This document shows, piece by piece, positions 12,401 through 22,322 of a stretch of 64,000 nucleotides of DNA. Source of the stretch: Phlebotomus papatasi (lineage: Eukaryota > Arthropoda > Insecta > Diptera > Psychodidae); assembly GCF_024763615.1 (NCBI RefSeq), contig NC_077224.1, positions 59,654,712-59,718,711 on the forward strand. Direction: 5' to 3'. The translations under genes and the position numbers were made by a program. Below the pieces are notes generated by a model. That model was not told the DNA's origin, did no database searches, and saw nothing but the letters and a program-made list of their open reading frames with translations. The first letter of the stretch is position 1, and each line of letters opens with the position of its first letter.

Positions 12401-15400
12401 TGATAACCGAAAGTAAGAGTCGTACCTTGGTTTTGGTATTTTACATTAATAAATACACCCTGGTCTGGCAGCCCTTATGGGGAAGGGAAGCATTCGGCAG
12501 CCTCCACATACACTCAGTACCGGCATTAAGTACTTCGGGATTATGCACCTGACGGAATTATGCACATACAATTATGCAAGTTTACCTGCCATTGGGAGTC
12601 AATTTATGAAATCATTTTTGAAATACGCCTGAATGTATACTATTTTTCGACGTGGGAAATTTAAAAAGACTTTCATTCTTTTTCACATTAAAATTATTCT
12701 AACCATTTCTTGAAGAACTCTGACCAAAAAGTACTGTTTTTTAATATATTTCTCTTAAATAGTTATTTTTTTTTTTGGTTTGACTACTTTTCCTTCACAT
12801 GAAATTCGTTCTACCGTCAAATTATTCAAAAGAAAGCCCCTGTATGTATGCAAATTTTGTCGATCCATAATGCCATTTCCCGCGTTTTTTTCGATCCCGA
12901 AAATGTGCATAATCCCGGGACTGTGTGTAAATCATAGCATATTTGTTTAAATATATTATCTCCTGGATTATACGGGTATCTTATTTCGAATACTTGGCGT
13001 TATTACACTTGCACATTAAAATTTTAATGTGATTCACATTAATTGTCGCTTGTGAGCATCCAAATATGTTATTTGTGTCTTTGAGTCACTTCATATTTGG
13101 GGTTTTTCTATTTATTGATAAAGAAGTAGACTTGGCCTGCAAAAATAAGTTTAAATTTACCTAAAGCATAGATATTTTTCACATTAAAAAATTAAAGAGA
13201 AAATCGCATTAATTTTTAGCATTAATGCTATAAATCAATTTATATCAAATTTTGCGGGCCAAGTCTACCTTTTTGCCAACAAATAGATCAAATTTTGAAA
13301 ATAAAATGATTCAAACACACAAATTATACATTTGGACTCTCACCAGCGACAATTAATGTGAATCATATTAAAATTTTAATGTGCAAGTGTGATAACACAG
13401 TAAGATGTACGAGATCTACAAGATGACGTGGTCGCCATCTTGATTTGACGTTTCTGTCCGCCATTTTGAATAACTGTCAAAAACTAAAATTGGTCCGATT
13501 GGGTTTAAATTTTAGTATGTTGTAGCTGATGTCAAGACCTTTTCAGAACGTTTCTATGTTCCAGTCTACGTCAAGCACTTACCTAGATACAGGAGCTCAA
13601 AGTTTAAAATTTGGAAATATTCGTATTTTGGCTATCTTTATTTTCTAATCCTGAATTTTAAAACCTAAACGAATTGCCTCAGTAACCATTAAAAATGGTT
13701 GAGGCTTTTATTTTATATATTTATTTAGTCTTACATAATTTAAAAAATAAATGAAAAGTGCATTTATTTATTTGTTTTTTATTTTTCATCTTTGCAAAAA
13801 CAGTTTTTTAGATACTCAAATAATATGCTGATATAAACTAATATATTACTTTCCTTTTTGTTTGTATGGTAGATCTCATTGCATAACGATATAGCGCGGT
13901 TTTTTTGTGGTGGTTTCGATAAAAGAAGCTCCTCGTAGTTCTGTATTCATAAAAGTGTTAAAATTTTGAACTTGGAGCCCCTGTATCCACACAATCGCTT
14001 GACCAAGGTCTGATTTTATATATGTTCTGAAAAGGCCTTGACATCAGCTAGAACATACTAAAATTTCAGCTCAATCGGATGAGATTTTTATTTTGACAAT
14101 TATTTAAAATGGCGGACAGAAACGTCAAATCAAGATGGCGACCATACCATCTTGTAGATCTCGGTCATTTTATCTTAAGTTCACAAAAAACTAGATAATT
14201 TTTAGACACATACTTCTAATAAAGCTTTAGAAGGACCATTATATGCAATTTTATAACATAAATCATGCGAAATATGTTAATCTTTTATTGGAATAGTACC
14301 ATTAGTTTTCTCATACGGCAATGGTATTTTATGTCGTTTATTGTATGATAGATTCTAAATTGGAGAAAATCGACAATTTTTTAAATTTAAGTATTAAATT
14401 ACGGATTATTTAAATGCAATTCTTTATGTACATAATTATTAATCAAAAATGAATGTTGTTACCGTCGTCGTCTTAGCATTGCTTTCAACTTTTAGAATAA
14501 ATCAATGGGAAAACATTTCATTAGTGTGTTTTGCAACCAAGCGAATACTAGCCTGTCTGATGTCATCTGGGATTAACCAGGTTTTTTAGAAACTACTAGC
14601 CAAGTTATAAGACAAAGGTAAACAAGAACCGTTTGAAACCAAACAAACGTCAAATGAAAAATTGTACGTCAATGGTCAAAGCGCTGCCTTGCCAAAGTTA
14701 TTTTGACATTTAAACTGTGTCAAACTGTTCTTGCTCACTCCTGCTATAAGGTTTCTCGGATTCGAACAAACAATGAGTCAGCGCCAAATCAAAAGCGCTC
14801 AGAATCAGTTAATAACATTAAATCAATTAAGAAATATCAAAATCAGAAGCCCATCAAGCCCAATAAAAAGTGAAGCTATTTTTCACTTTTTCTTATAAAA
14901 ATTTTGCAGTCATTGCACTGCAACTTAAACACATTTGCTCGTAGTTCTTGTATTATTTCGGCGAACATTATGAAATATGTATTTTTAGATAGCTTTTAAT
15001 GTACGATTTCGAAATATATCAGACTGCTAAGACAATTCTCTTTAAGAAAAAACTTGCCAATAGTCTTCAGTGCCTCTATGCAAAAACGTATGGAAAAATG
15101 AAATGTCGAGAGGCCCCTGATCAAAATCTCTTAACTGCTTTGGGGTGCATTAGATGACCAAGTTAAGGTGACAACTATTTTCATTAAGCCTTCGTTTCTG
15201 ATGAAAAAACTACGATTTATGTATTGAAATATGTACAAGTGAAGGGTTTATTGTTGAGACGTTAAAGTGTTTCTGTTATTTAAATTAGAAAATTATTTTA
15301 AAAAATAGTTTACTTTAACAAATAACTAGTGTACATGGGATTTGAATAATGAATTGTGTCAAATATTGGAGGAAAAATACAAAAAGATACAAAATTCTGA

Positions 15401-16448
15401 TCTTAAGGAATATAAAATACGATTAGCTGAGACATGCTCCTTTTGATGGCAATTAACGTACCATGTACGTTAATTGCCTTCACTCCCAGAAATGAATAAT
15501 TGTTACATCCTCTGGGTAACTATAGTTTAGGTATACAAATTACAATTATAAATGGGATTAACTTTATCAAGATTTTTTAAAGAAATCTGGTGTGTGTCTC
15601 GGCTGTATTATATTCTAATTGTAACGATTAATGTGTCTTAGCTTTTTTGTAGTAGTAAAAATTGTGAGATTGAATTATTTAAATGATTTCAGATTCACGT
15701 GGAAGCCCACGAAGTGTCATCAACTCCAAGGGAAGGAAGAGGAAGCCTGGAACCAAGACCCTTGCTTCTGCTCTTCGCTGTAGTGATAGTTTGTTCATAG
15801 ATTTTGTCAGCAGATGCCTAGAGTAAGTTTTATAGTATATTTTTCTTTCTGATTTATTGCTATAACTTTCACTATTATCTGCTAAGGTGGGACTATACAA
15901 AGAGAATGACTCCTGAGGAGGCAGCGAAGCATGAATGGCTGCAACCGAGTGGATCATCCTCCTACAATCACTCCAAGGCGATGAATCGTGAAGCACAGCA
16001 GCAGTCTCAGGAAGTTGATACATCTGTGAGTGATAATCAACCGACTGCAGTCGTAGCACAGACCTTTCAGCAGCCAAAGTACCAGAGAACTCTACCCCAG
16101 ACTCCCAATAATACAACGTTGCCAGAGATTAAGACGCCATCAATGAAGGGCGCCCTAAAGACACAACGAGAGAGATTCAAAGGTAGGGAATTGCTACGAT
16201 GTGTCCTGCTGAATCCACCTAATGCTGGGGATTCTTCCGCAGGGCTCACATCGTCCACGACTGATCTCGATAGTGTCGCATCAGCAGCTCAGGCCCATGG
16301 TCAGGCACATGGTCCTGCGTATTCCCTGCATCGACTCTACAATTCACGCAAATCCACAACTAATGCCACCCAGAGCAGTGCCAAGTACAGCGGGATGTCG
16401 CATTCGCAGAGTACGGGCGACGTTACTGCTATGTTTGGGAGAGCTTGA
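277..16448 (+). CDS. Class II DYRK dual-specificity protein kinase, 3' nine exons (5' partial)
   Basis: Join of 277-493, 4305-4468, 4548-4741, 4816-4899, 11719-11857, 11925-12096, 12159-12302, 15693-15822, 15887-16448: 1806 nt, 601 residues plus TGA, with GT-AG introns and agreeing phases throughout. Seen: a DYRK-homology segment ending NCGYDYDNGSY (about 110-125), glycine loop GKGSFG (144-149), VAIK lysine 166, HCDLKP (261-266), DFG (283-285), activation-loop YTYIQSRFYR with the family's autophosphorylated tyrosine at 297, SPE in place of APE, and DMWSLGCILAELYTGYP. Known of the family: DYRKs autophosphorylate that tyrosine during synthesis and then phosphorylate Ser/Thr in cytoplasm and nucleus. 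The short insert after RLFFDSRG (GRKRKPGTK) resembles the DYRK4/insect smi35A type more than vertebrate DYRK2/3. The N-terminus and promoter are left of the window, so the symbol is not assigned; smi35A (Dyrk2) or Dyrk3 orthology is the likely alternative. Confidence 0.93.
686..1573. mobile_element. Family A MITE, copy 1, TA target duplication
   Basis: Left end GGGTAAAGTGGTACAAGTTG (686 on) is inverted at the right end (CACTTTACCC up to 1573), with CAACTTGTA motifs repeated inside. TA at 684-685 and 1574-1575 flanks it. A second copy lies at 55271-57066. Confidence 0.8.
2490..2866. mobile_element. Foldback element D, older copy
   Basis: The arms starting GGAGTTCGGTCTATTTTCTG (about 2490) and ending AGAAAATAGACCGAACTCC (about 2866) are inverted. 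Both carry the internal CTGAAGAAGATC-type motif. It is diverged relative to the copy at 20416-20857. Confidence 0.7.
3590..4170. repeat. Family E dispersed repeat, copy 1
   Basis: It shares the phrase CTTCAGACTAGAGGTTTAG with copies near 7020, 40410 and 46030. It also carries an inner inverted repeat: ACTTACGACTTAAGCCGAGA near 4050 and its complement near 4145-4165. Boundaries are uncertain and it may begin near 3400. Confidence 0.6.
4305..4468 (+). CDS. DYRK exon b (DYRK-homology / NAPA region)
   Basis: Acceptor AACAG at 4304, donor GTGCGC at 4469. It encodes EVLELYNSRLTDYERQEV, EIWYLGLDACKI and NCGYDYDNGSYNK. This matches the class II N-terminal autophosphorylation accessory segment and DH box before the kinase domain. 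Confidence 0.92.
4548..4741 (+). CDS. DYRK exon c (kinase N-lobe, glycine loop and catalytic lysine)
   Basis: Acceptor TTCTAG at 4547. The donor is GTAATT at 4742: the apparent in-frame stop GAG-TAA is removed by splicing after GA. It encodes YRYEILEVIGKGSFGQV and HVAIKIIRNKKRFHHQ. Confidence 0.94.
4816..4899 (+). CDS. DYRK exon d (N-lobe / hinge)
   Basis: Acceptor TTTCAG at 4815, donor GTAAGT at 4900. It encodes KDGSHNVIHMLDYFYFRN and HLCISFELM, the beta4-beta5 strands and hinge of a DYRK kinase. Confidence 0.94.
6560..6607. mobile_element. Fragment of the TTAA-type (piggyBac-like) MITE family O
   Basis: The stretch has CACCGGTGATCC followed by ATCCTTAAAGGG. This is one terminal segment of the element complete at 43001-43513; the other end is missing. 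Confidence 0.45.
7005..7195. repeat. Family E dispersed repeat, copy 2
   Basis: GTCTTCAGACTAGAGGTTTA near 7020, followed by the GTCTCAAAA-type block, matches the copies at 3.6 kb and 40.4 kb. Confidence 0.6.
7533..8425 (-). pseudogene. 5'-truncated non-LTR retrotransposon fragment: C-terminal part of reverse transcriptase plus 3' end
   Basis: An open frame of 183 codons occupies complement(7859-8410). It contains VKNLGIIFNATLSWSDQ and a CRKVNYSLYTLRRF block, the region after the RT palm in jockey/CR1-like elements. It ends in a 3' UTR carrying AATAAATAAATTATTATT on the minus strand at about 7560-7535, a typical simple-repeat tail. The catalytic RT motifs are absent, so it cannot be functional. 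Clade assignment is tentative. Confidence 0.8.
8936..9244. mobile_element. Family N MITE, copy 1, inserted in RT fragment
   Basis: Ends AGGGTAATTCTGTAAC and ATTACAGAATTCCCCTA are inverted. CTGG at 8932-8935 and 9245-9248 flanks it. Removing the element plus one CTGG restores the RT reading TLTWSDH. Confidence 0.82.
9575..9804. mobile_element. Family N MITE, copy 2, inserted in RT fragment
   Basis: Ends TAGGGGAATTCTATAAC and GTTACAGAATTCCCCT are inverted, with CAG on both sides (9572-9574, 9805-9807). Removal restores the RT frame across Arg-Ser-Gly-Ile-Arg. Internal ATGACATTG / CAATGCCAT motifs are shared with copy 1. Confidence 0.8.
11719..11857 (+). CDS. DYRK exon e (C-lobe start, catalytic HCD)
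   Basis: Acceptor TTCCAG at 11718, donor GTAAGT at 11858. It encodes SLNLYELIKKNNYQGFSL and ends IIHCDLKP. HCD in place of HRD is the DYRK family hallmark. Confidence 0.95.
11925..12096 (+). CDS. DYRK exon f (DFG and YxY activation loop)
   Basis: Acceptor TTCAG at 11924, donor GTGAGT at 12097. It encodes ENVLLKQRGSSSIKVIDFGS, YTYIQSRFYRSPEVILG and PIDMWSL. All activation-loop residues expected for autophosphorylation are present. Confidence 0.95.
12159..12302 (+). CDS. DYRK exon g (C-lobe)
   Basis: Acceptor CACAG at 12158, donor GTAAGT at 12303. It encodes GCILAELYTGYPLFPGENEA and EVLGVPPEDLINQATRKRLF. Confidence 0.94.
12505..12930. mobile_element. Family J MITE, copy 1
   Basis: The right end CATAATCCCGGGACTG and left end ACTTCGGGATTATGCAC are inverted. 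The internal segment GAAGAACTCTGACCAAAAAG recurs near 50765, and a piece recurs at 46863-46953. Confidence 0.65.
12999..13396. mobile_element. Family T palindromic MITE
   Basis: The about 50-bp terminal inverted repeats contain CACTTGCACATTAAAATTTT (left, about 13007) and its complement ending at about 13390. The inner part is also inverted around AGTAGACTTGGCC / GGCCAAGTCTACC. A degraded relative with GCGGGCCAAGT lies near 21220. Confidence 0.78.
13401..14177. mobile_element. Family C element, copy 1
   Basis: Inverted ends contain AGATCTACAAGATG, GGTCGCCATCTTGATTTGAC and GTTTCTGTCCGCCATTTT. The second copy is inverted at 55840-56606. About 95 bp beyond this copy's right end (to about 14270) also match the second copy's flank, so the mobile unit may be larger. 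Confidence 0.75.
14602..14756. repeat. Imperfect inverted repeat, probable old MITE
   Basis: CAAGAACCGTTTGAAAC near 14625 pairs with GTCAAACTGTTCTTG near 14717, and flanking TTATAAGA / TGCTATAAG also pair. TACGTCAATGGTCAAAGCGC lies in the middle. Confidence 0.5.
15074..15120. repeat. Short dispersed repeat shared with 21478-21521
   Basis: TGCAAAAACGTATGGAAAAA and TCGAGAGGCCCCTG recur as the reverse complement near 21478-21521. There a family G MITE is inserted exactly at the edge. Confidence 0.6.
15448..15478. repeat. Perfect 13-bp hairpin in DYRK intron
   Basis: GGCAATTAACGTA (15448-15460) and its complement (15466-15478) are separated by five bases. It lies 214 bp before the penultimate exon; no function is evident. 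Confidence 0.6.
15693..15822 (+). CDS. DYRK exon h (kinase insert and late C-lobe)
   Basis: Acceptor TTTCAG at 15692, donor GTAAGT at 15823. It encodes DSRGSPRSVINSKGRKRKPG then SDSLFIDFVSRCLE. The insert is shorter than the vertebrate DYRK2/3 version. Confidence 0.93.
15887..16448 (+). CDS. DYRK terminal exon (end of kinase domain, C-terminal tail, stop)
   Basis: The acceptor at 15886 follows GCTAAG. The exon starts by completing Glu, then WDYTKRMTPEEAAKHEWLQ closes the kinase domain. A tail of about 165 residues rich in Ser, Gln, Thr and Ala follows and ends MFGRA-TGA (16446-16448). The tail has no domain I recognise and is presumably disordered. Confidence 0.94.
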
Positions 16449-17061
16449 CCAGGTTATGGGCCGACTCTGGCCAGGACCAAGATTGACAGTGGACGTAAGC
16501 TAGTCAGTATCGTGGACAATCGCGAAGAGTGGTAACACTAGGAGGCTTTACCGAGTGTAAAGTGAAACTTCTGATCATCAATGTGTGATATCTCTCACAG
16601 TTTTTTTCTCATCTTGCTGTTGATTTAACTTTTTGCTTATTTTCCTCATCACCTGAAATTCACTCTAGCCTAGAGCAAGTGACTCTATGGCGGTGCTCTA
16701 GCTAGGGATTCACAAAATGGGTTTTGTATCAGGGATTGAAGTACATTGATCAAGCGAGTTATGTAGACGCGCCTTCTGGCTAGATTCTTATCTATTTGAA
16801 TCGCTAATCTAGGATAATCAATCCCTAATATTAGTCTCCGTTTCAGGCGTGATATTTGCAATATTTTCAAAAACATAATTTTTTTTAGAGATTTCGTAAG
16901 TGCCCCAAAAATTCTTTGTTAAAGAGACACTGTTCTCAAATTTTCGTCACTTACAGTAAAGTTGTAATATTAACCTTCAAAACAAGCTTCATAAATAATT
17001 TTAGATCACGCCCCCAGAATAATTACTGACTATTGAAATTTCCTACAGTGTTGAAAGAGCT

Positions 17062-17790
17062 CCTTCCACGAAAAAATAAGCCACGCCTTTTGCAAATTAA
17101 GTCAAAGAGAGAATTTTTCTTTTTACATGGAGATTTTGAATGGCTTCAAGGGATACTGAATAAGGGTATCAAAGTTCTGGATGAAGAAAATTCATGAAAG
17201 TGCTTGTGATTTTGGTAGAGACATTACATCATCAATTTATTAGCTCCTCCTACTAATTTTAAAATAACTAAAAGAAATGCAGTAAAGGGAAAATATAAAT
17301 TTCATGTTATTTTTTGCACAAGAGCACCAACTTTTATTAAAGTTTCTACTTCAGGTATTCCTGTTTAATTCTTGTTTGATTTATTGTAACTTCATATCAC
17401 AAGATCCTCTACAGCAAAATACTAGTGATTTGCTTACATATTTCAGTAAAGAAAATAATAAGCCACTCCCATTGTGAGCCATTTATTAAGAAAATTGTTG
17501 TTTCAATTTTTGAGATCTTTTTTTTACAAATTAGAGCTTCCAGAAATCCTTTTGAATAGCCAATAAAATTTAGAAATTACAGAGAGGACAAATATATAAA
17601 ACACACGAGTCCAAATGGGCGTGGCTTTGCATAAAATAAATATTTACCATATTTAAAAAGAAATATTTTTTATGTATATATGATGAATTATCATTCATTC
17701 TTTTAATCTCGCCCATGTCGGTTCTATTTTTATTAAAAATAATATGCTGAAAAATTGTACTAGGCGTGGCTTATTTTTTCGTGGATGATT
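17062..17790. mobile_element. Family R inverted-repeat element
   Basis: About 28-bp ends contain ACGAAAAAATAAGCCACGCC (left) and GGCGTGGCTTATTTTTTCGT (right), perfect inverses. A further GGGCGTGGCTT lies inside at 17617. It is about 730 bp with no coding capacity. Confidence 0.72.
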
Positions 17791-17863
17791 CCTTTTATAT
17801 ATCTGTTCAAATATAAATTGGTATACGTTTCTCGGAAAGGTTTCTATGTTTTAATTTTCCTTT

Positions 17864-18396
17864 ATGCCCAAGACACAATGACTTTTGTTTAGTAAACATG
17901 TTTTTTGACATTTCAATGAGAGTGAGTAAGATCTAGATCTAGTCATCTCGCTCATTCGCTTGGGAAATTTTGAAAACGTGTTTATAAACAAAAGTTATTG
18001 TGCGCTGATCATAAATGACTAATGACCAGCGCACAATAGCTTTTGTTTATAAACATGCTTTCAAAATTCTCTGTGAGAGTGAGCGAGATGACTAGATCTC
18101 ATTTACTCTCATTTAAATGTCAAGAACATGTTTACAAAACAGAAATTATTGTTCGTTGGGCATAACGCACAATAACTTTTGTTTTGTAAAAATGTTTTTA
18201 ACATTTCAATTAGAGTGAATGAAACAGAGATCTAGTCATCTTGCTCTCTCTCATATGACACTTTAAAAACATGTTTACAAACAAAATTTATTGTACGTTG
18301 GGCATAAATGAGATCTAGGTCTTGTCATCTCGCTCACTCTCATAGGAAATTTTGAAAACATATTTACAAACAAAAGTTATTGTGCGCTGAGCATTA
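17864..18396. repeat. Array of tandem palindromes (about 3.5 units of roughly 145 bp)
   Basis: Each unit runs from CACAATAACTTTTGTTT through ACATGTTT, GAGAGTGAGCGAGAT and a central AGATCTAG to the inverse of the same blocks, ending AAAGTTATTGTGCGCTG. Units fall at about 17864-18010, 18027-18165 and 18160-18306, with a half unit at 18299-18396. Confidence 0.82.
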
Positions 18397-20415
18397 TTAA
18401 ATATTTCAAAAATTGAAAAAAAATCAAATTGTTGTACAGTACCTAAAGGAGGCGTGACTTAAAATTATTCATATCAAGAATTGTATTTAGAGGTTAATAT
18501 CTATCTTCCTGTTTTAAACAAAATTTAAAAAAAAAATCTGCAAAGCAGAAAAGCCCATAAACTATTTTTGCTTTATTTATTTCTGAGGAAAATAAAACAA
18601 AACCCTTCTGTAAGCCCCTTAAAAGTTCACAAAAAATTGACGTAATTTTTTTTTGCTCGGGTGGACTACATAAATTAATATTATGTACAGTATATTATGT
18701 ATTATAGTTCAACCATTACCCGATGGTCTTAAAAAAAAAAATAGAATAATATAAATATTGTAGGATAGTGCAAATATAGATATTTTGAGTTATTGAAATG
18801 TATAAATGTGTTTCATCGTGATGTTTAATATTTAAGTATCTAAGTTTTTGTTGTGAAAGTTCTTTGGTTTTTTTTTAAATTAAAATGAAAGACTACTGCT
18901 TAATTTACCCTGCCACTAAAGATTAGACGTTCTAGCTTGCGTTATTAGATTGTTTATTATGACAGAAAAAAAACTTAGATCCTTAACTTTGCAAGAACAT
19001 CACAAGAAATACGTTTTAATAATAAAAAAAACCTACTGTTGGAAAATAAAGGTAAGAAAGAGATTTCTAAATCAATACAGATACAACTCGAAATCAAGCA
19101 TACAGATATACACGTAAAATACAAAACAATGCAACTAGTGGAATTAACAAAAAAAAAAGAAATTAGAATCAGAGAAAAAGTTTTCAGGAATTGTTTTATT
19201 CTCAAAGACTTTCTCATTTATACAAAAAAAAAAATATGATACACAATGTAGAGTAATTTTCTGTGGTGCCCCTCAATCTCTGCTGTCAAAGTAAATTTTA
19301 TATTAACTTTGGTAAAAAAAATGGGAAAAGAACCACGTAGAATTGAGCAGAAAATAAGAAAGTTAAAAAAAAATCTATTGAATAACTATCAAACTGTGAT
19401 ATTTAATGAAACCTCTCGGATATACAATTCTCTTTAAAAATCATTTTATTTCCTCATTTTCTTTTGCCTTTCTTAGTAATCTTTTTATGTGTAGTCTTTT
19501 TCTCTCATTTTGGCATCGTTACAGTTTGCTGTTTAATTCCATATTTTGCGGAAATTGTGGCAAAGCCTTTTATTAAGCTCCGCCTAACGAAGAAATTTAG
19601 GCCACGCCCCTACTGCAGTTATATACAATTGAAGTAACTATATATGAATTGTCAAGGTTTAATGTGGTAATTTATAAAACTGAATGAGAAAATCTGAACC
19701 TCTGTTTTATTTTAGGGTGAATCAAAAAGGTTTATCCCAGTAAAAATTCAAACCGCGCCCCTAACTTTAATTTTATTAAGACCATAATACTGAGATTATC
19801 AAATAATGTGATCCGAAAATGATTCAGAATTTCTTTCAATCAGGCTCATAAGTTGATGATAAATACCGGACTAATAGCTAATAAAATAAGTGAATTTAGC
19901 TTCCGAAGTTAGCGAGGTTTAGCCAATGGAATTTTAGTTCGTGTTAAATCGCCAGGAGATGAAGATTCAGGCTAGGAAGAGCGCTGAAAGTTCTGGGTGA
20001 ATCTCTAGTGACCAAGGCACACATCCCCGCATGTTGTTTTGGGCTATAACCCTAATTTCCCCTATCAGTTCAAACAATTTGTAATTAAGAAAATGCTTCC
20101 TGTGCTATCACATTACGATTTTCACAATTTAATTTTAAATTCAATTGAGCCAATTGAGCATTATAAGATTTCTAAAATTTACTTGAAAATTCTCATAGCC
20201 AGGACACATTTTGCAAGAAATTTGCTCAATTTTAAATAGTGCCGCGAAATTTTTGATTGTGAATGACTACGGCAAATGTGTGATAGTCTTTAAAATTTCT
20301 TATAATTCACTTATCTGTTATGCAGAAAAAATCCCCAAAGCCAGAAGAAAGGGTTGCAGGCAAGGGGATCATGAAGAGATTCTCATACAGTCTTTTTAAA
20401 AATCTGTATGAAGAT

Positions 20416-20857
20416 GAAGTCAAAGTGGGAAATTCGGTCTAATTTTTTGTTCTTCAATTTGACTTTATTTTGCCAACGTTTCGATCCTGGATGGGATCTT
20501 CTTCAGGGCCTATTACATACAAATTCAATCCTTTACTAAATAATTCTTTGGACAATTTTTAAACAATTTCTTTGGGACTTTAACTCACATCAAAGTGCTT
20601 AGGAGAACAACCGTCAGGGAAAATACACAAAAATGCACTACTTTTTACTCTTCCAGAGAGCTTTGACGATGGTTCTCCTAAGCACTTTGATGTGAGTTAA
20701 GGTCCCAAAGAAATTGTTAAAAAATCGTCCAAAGAATTATTTAGTAAAAGATTGAATTTGTAGGCCCTGAAGAAGATCCCATTCAGGATCGAAACGTTGG
20801 CAAAATAAAGTCAAATTGAAGAACAAAAAATTAGACCGAATTTCCCACTTTGACTTC
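20416..20857. mobile_element. Foldback element D, young copy (442 bp)
   Basis: The two arms of about 200 bp are nearly perfect inverses: GAAGTCAAAGTGGGAAATTC at the left, its complement at the right. About 50 bp of unpaired centre (AAATACACAAAAATGCAC) separates them. Both arms carry CTGAAGAAGATCCCAT and GGATCGAAACGTTGG. The paralog at 2490-2866 is more diverged. Confidence 0.82.
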
Positions 20858-21521
20858 AGCTTGTATACGGTCGAAATATAGCACTAGGTCTGTATGAAGA
20901 CATCCCATCTGTGATTTCTTGACACAACAATTTCATTCGAATGGCTTTGGAGGAACTCAGCAAATTACTCCCGATAATGAAGCTTCACTCGCGTACAAGT
21001 TTATCACTAATCTCTGTACTTATTTTATTTTTTTGGCCACAAATAATAATTACGAATGAATAAATTTATTAAGAACAATTTGGTACAAAAGGCTACTTGT
21101 TTAATTGCAATAAAAATTGAAATTAATGAGCAATTTTAACATTTTAATTTGCTGAATTCAAATTTAATTGAGCAACCACATTTATGCTATTTTAGCATGT
21201 TTAAACATGTTTTGGCGGGCCAAGTATTAATTTATATCAATAAATAAGTGGCAATCTATCAATTCAAATGATTTTTAATGCAAAATAACGCATAGAAACA
21301 ATTCATCTGAAAATTAAATTGAATTCACAAATTGAAAAAAGTCGTAGTGTGATAGCACGGTTAGACCGCGTGAAATGGATGTTAAATTGGTGAAAATGTA
21401 ACTAAGTTGTAAAATCATACCAACTTATTAGTAAAAAACAGTTGGTTTCCTGTGGTTGGGTTCCCAGTTGATTTCAAGCAGGGGCCTCTCGAGATTTCAT
21501 TTTTCCATACGTTTTTGCATA

Positions 21522-21710
21522 CACTGAGGAAAAAAGAGCGTGCGATTAACTTTTTTTCCACGTAACTTTAACACTTTTTAGGTGTAAAAATATATCAACA
21601 TTTTTTAATGTTAATTTTACACCATTTTAAGTGTAAAATTAACATGAAAAAGGGTAACTTTAACCCATAATACACCTAAAAAGCATAATATTTACACCGA
21701 TTTCGGATCA
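21522..21710 (-). mobile_element. Family G MITE, truncated copy
   Basis: It starts CACTGAGGAAAAAAGAGCG and matches the reverse complement of the complete copies up to CACCGATTTCGGATCAA. The other terminus is missing. It abuts the short repeat shared with 15074-15120. Confidence 0.75.
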
Positions 21711-22116
21711 ACAAGAGCATAATATAACAATCATTAGCACCCGCCTTGGGATGGTAGGGGTCGGGCGTGTCAAAAAAATAAAGGATTTGGCTTGGTGAGA
21801 TACAGCCGTTGACAGGATTGACATGTGTCGAATAGGCCGTACGCTCTACAATTGGGAAACAAAAACCTTTATATCAAGTTTCTATTGCAAGAAATGCAGC
21901 ATCTTTTTTTTATTTGATACGGCGAAAACCAGCTTTTAATAAATTGTCTATCAACAATTGTTTTTCTTCAATGAAAATCAGTCACAAAAATAGGCCACGC
22001 CCCTTTATTAAGGTCATTCATTCGCAGAACAAATTTTATATCAAGTAGACAACAGAAAGTCAGTCTGAGCTTTCAGAGTTAGAAAAATAGACCGTATTTA
22101 GGGTAAATTTGTCATA

Positions 22117-22322
22117 AGGCAAGGTGGGGCAGTTTCACACAAGCACAACTTTCGTAACTATTTTTTTTTAGGACGAAATATATTTATTTAGGAATATTTC
22201 AGATAGTCAATACTTAAGAGACACTAACGGAATAGAGTTTTTTTTTAATATTGTTCATATTCTTTAGCAAATAAATTCTGAAAAAAAAACGATCAGTGGA
22301 ACTGTCCTACTCTCCCTTACCC
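22117..22322. mobile_element. Probable MITE with GTGGGGCAGTTTCAC-type ends
   Basis: GCAAGGTGGGGCAGTTTCAC near 22121 is imperfectly inverted as GTGGAACTGTCCTACTCTCC near 22297-22316. It is short, AT-rich inside and has no frame. Confidence 0.45.

Larger units (their letters stand above)
12303..15692 (+). other. DYRK intron (3.4 kb) with MITEs
   Basis: It contains a family J element (about 12505-12930), the palindromic family T element (12999-13396), a family C element (13401-14177), a weaker inverted repeat (about 14602-14756) and a short perfect hairpin (15448-15478). Confidence 0.75.
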
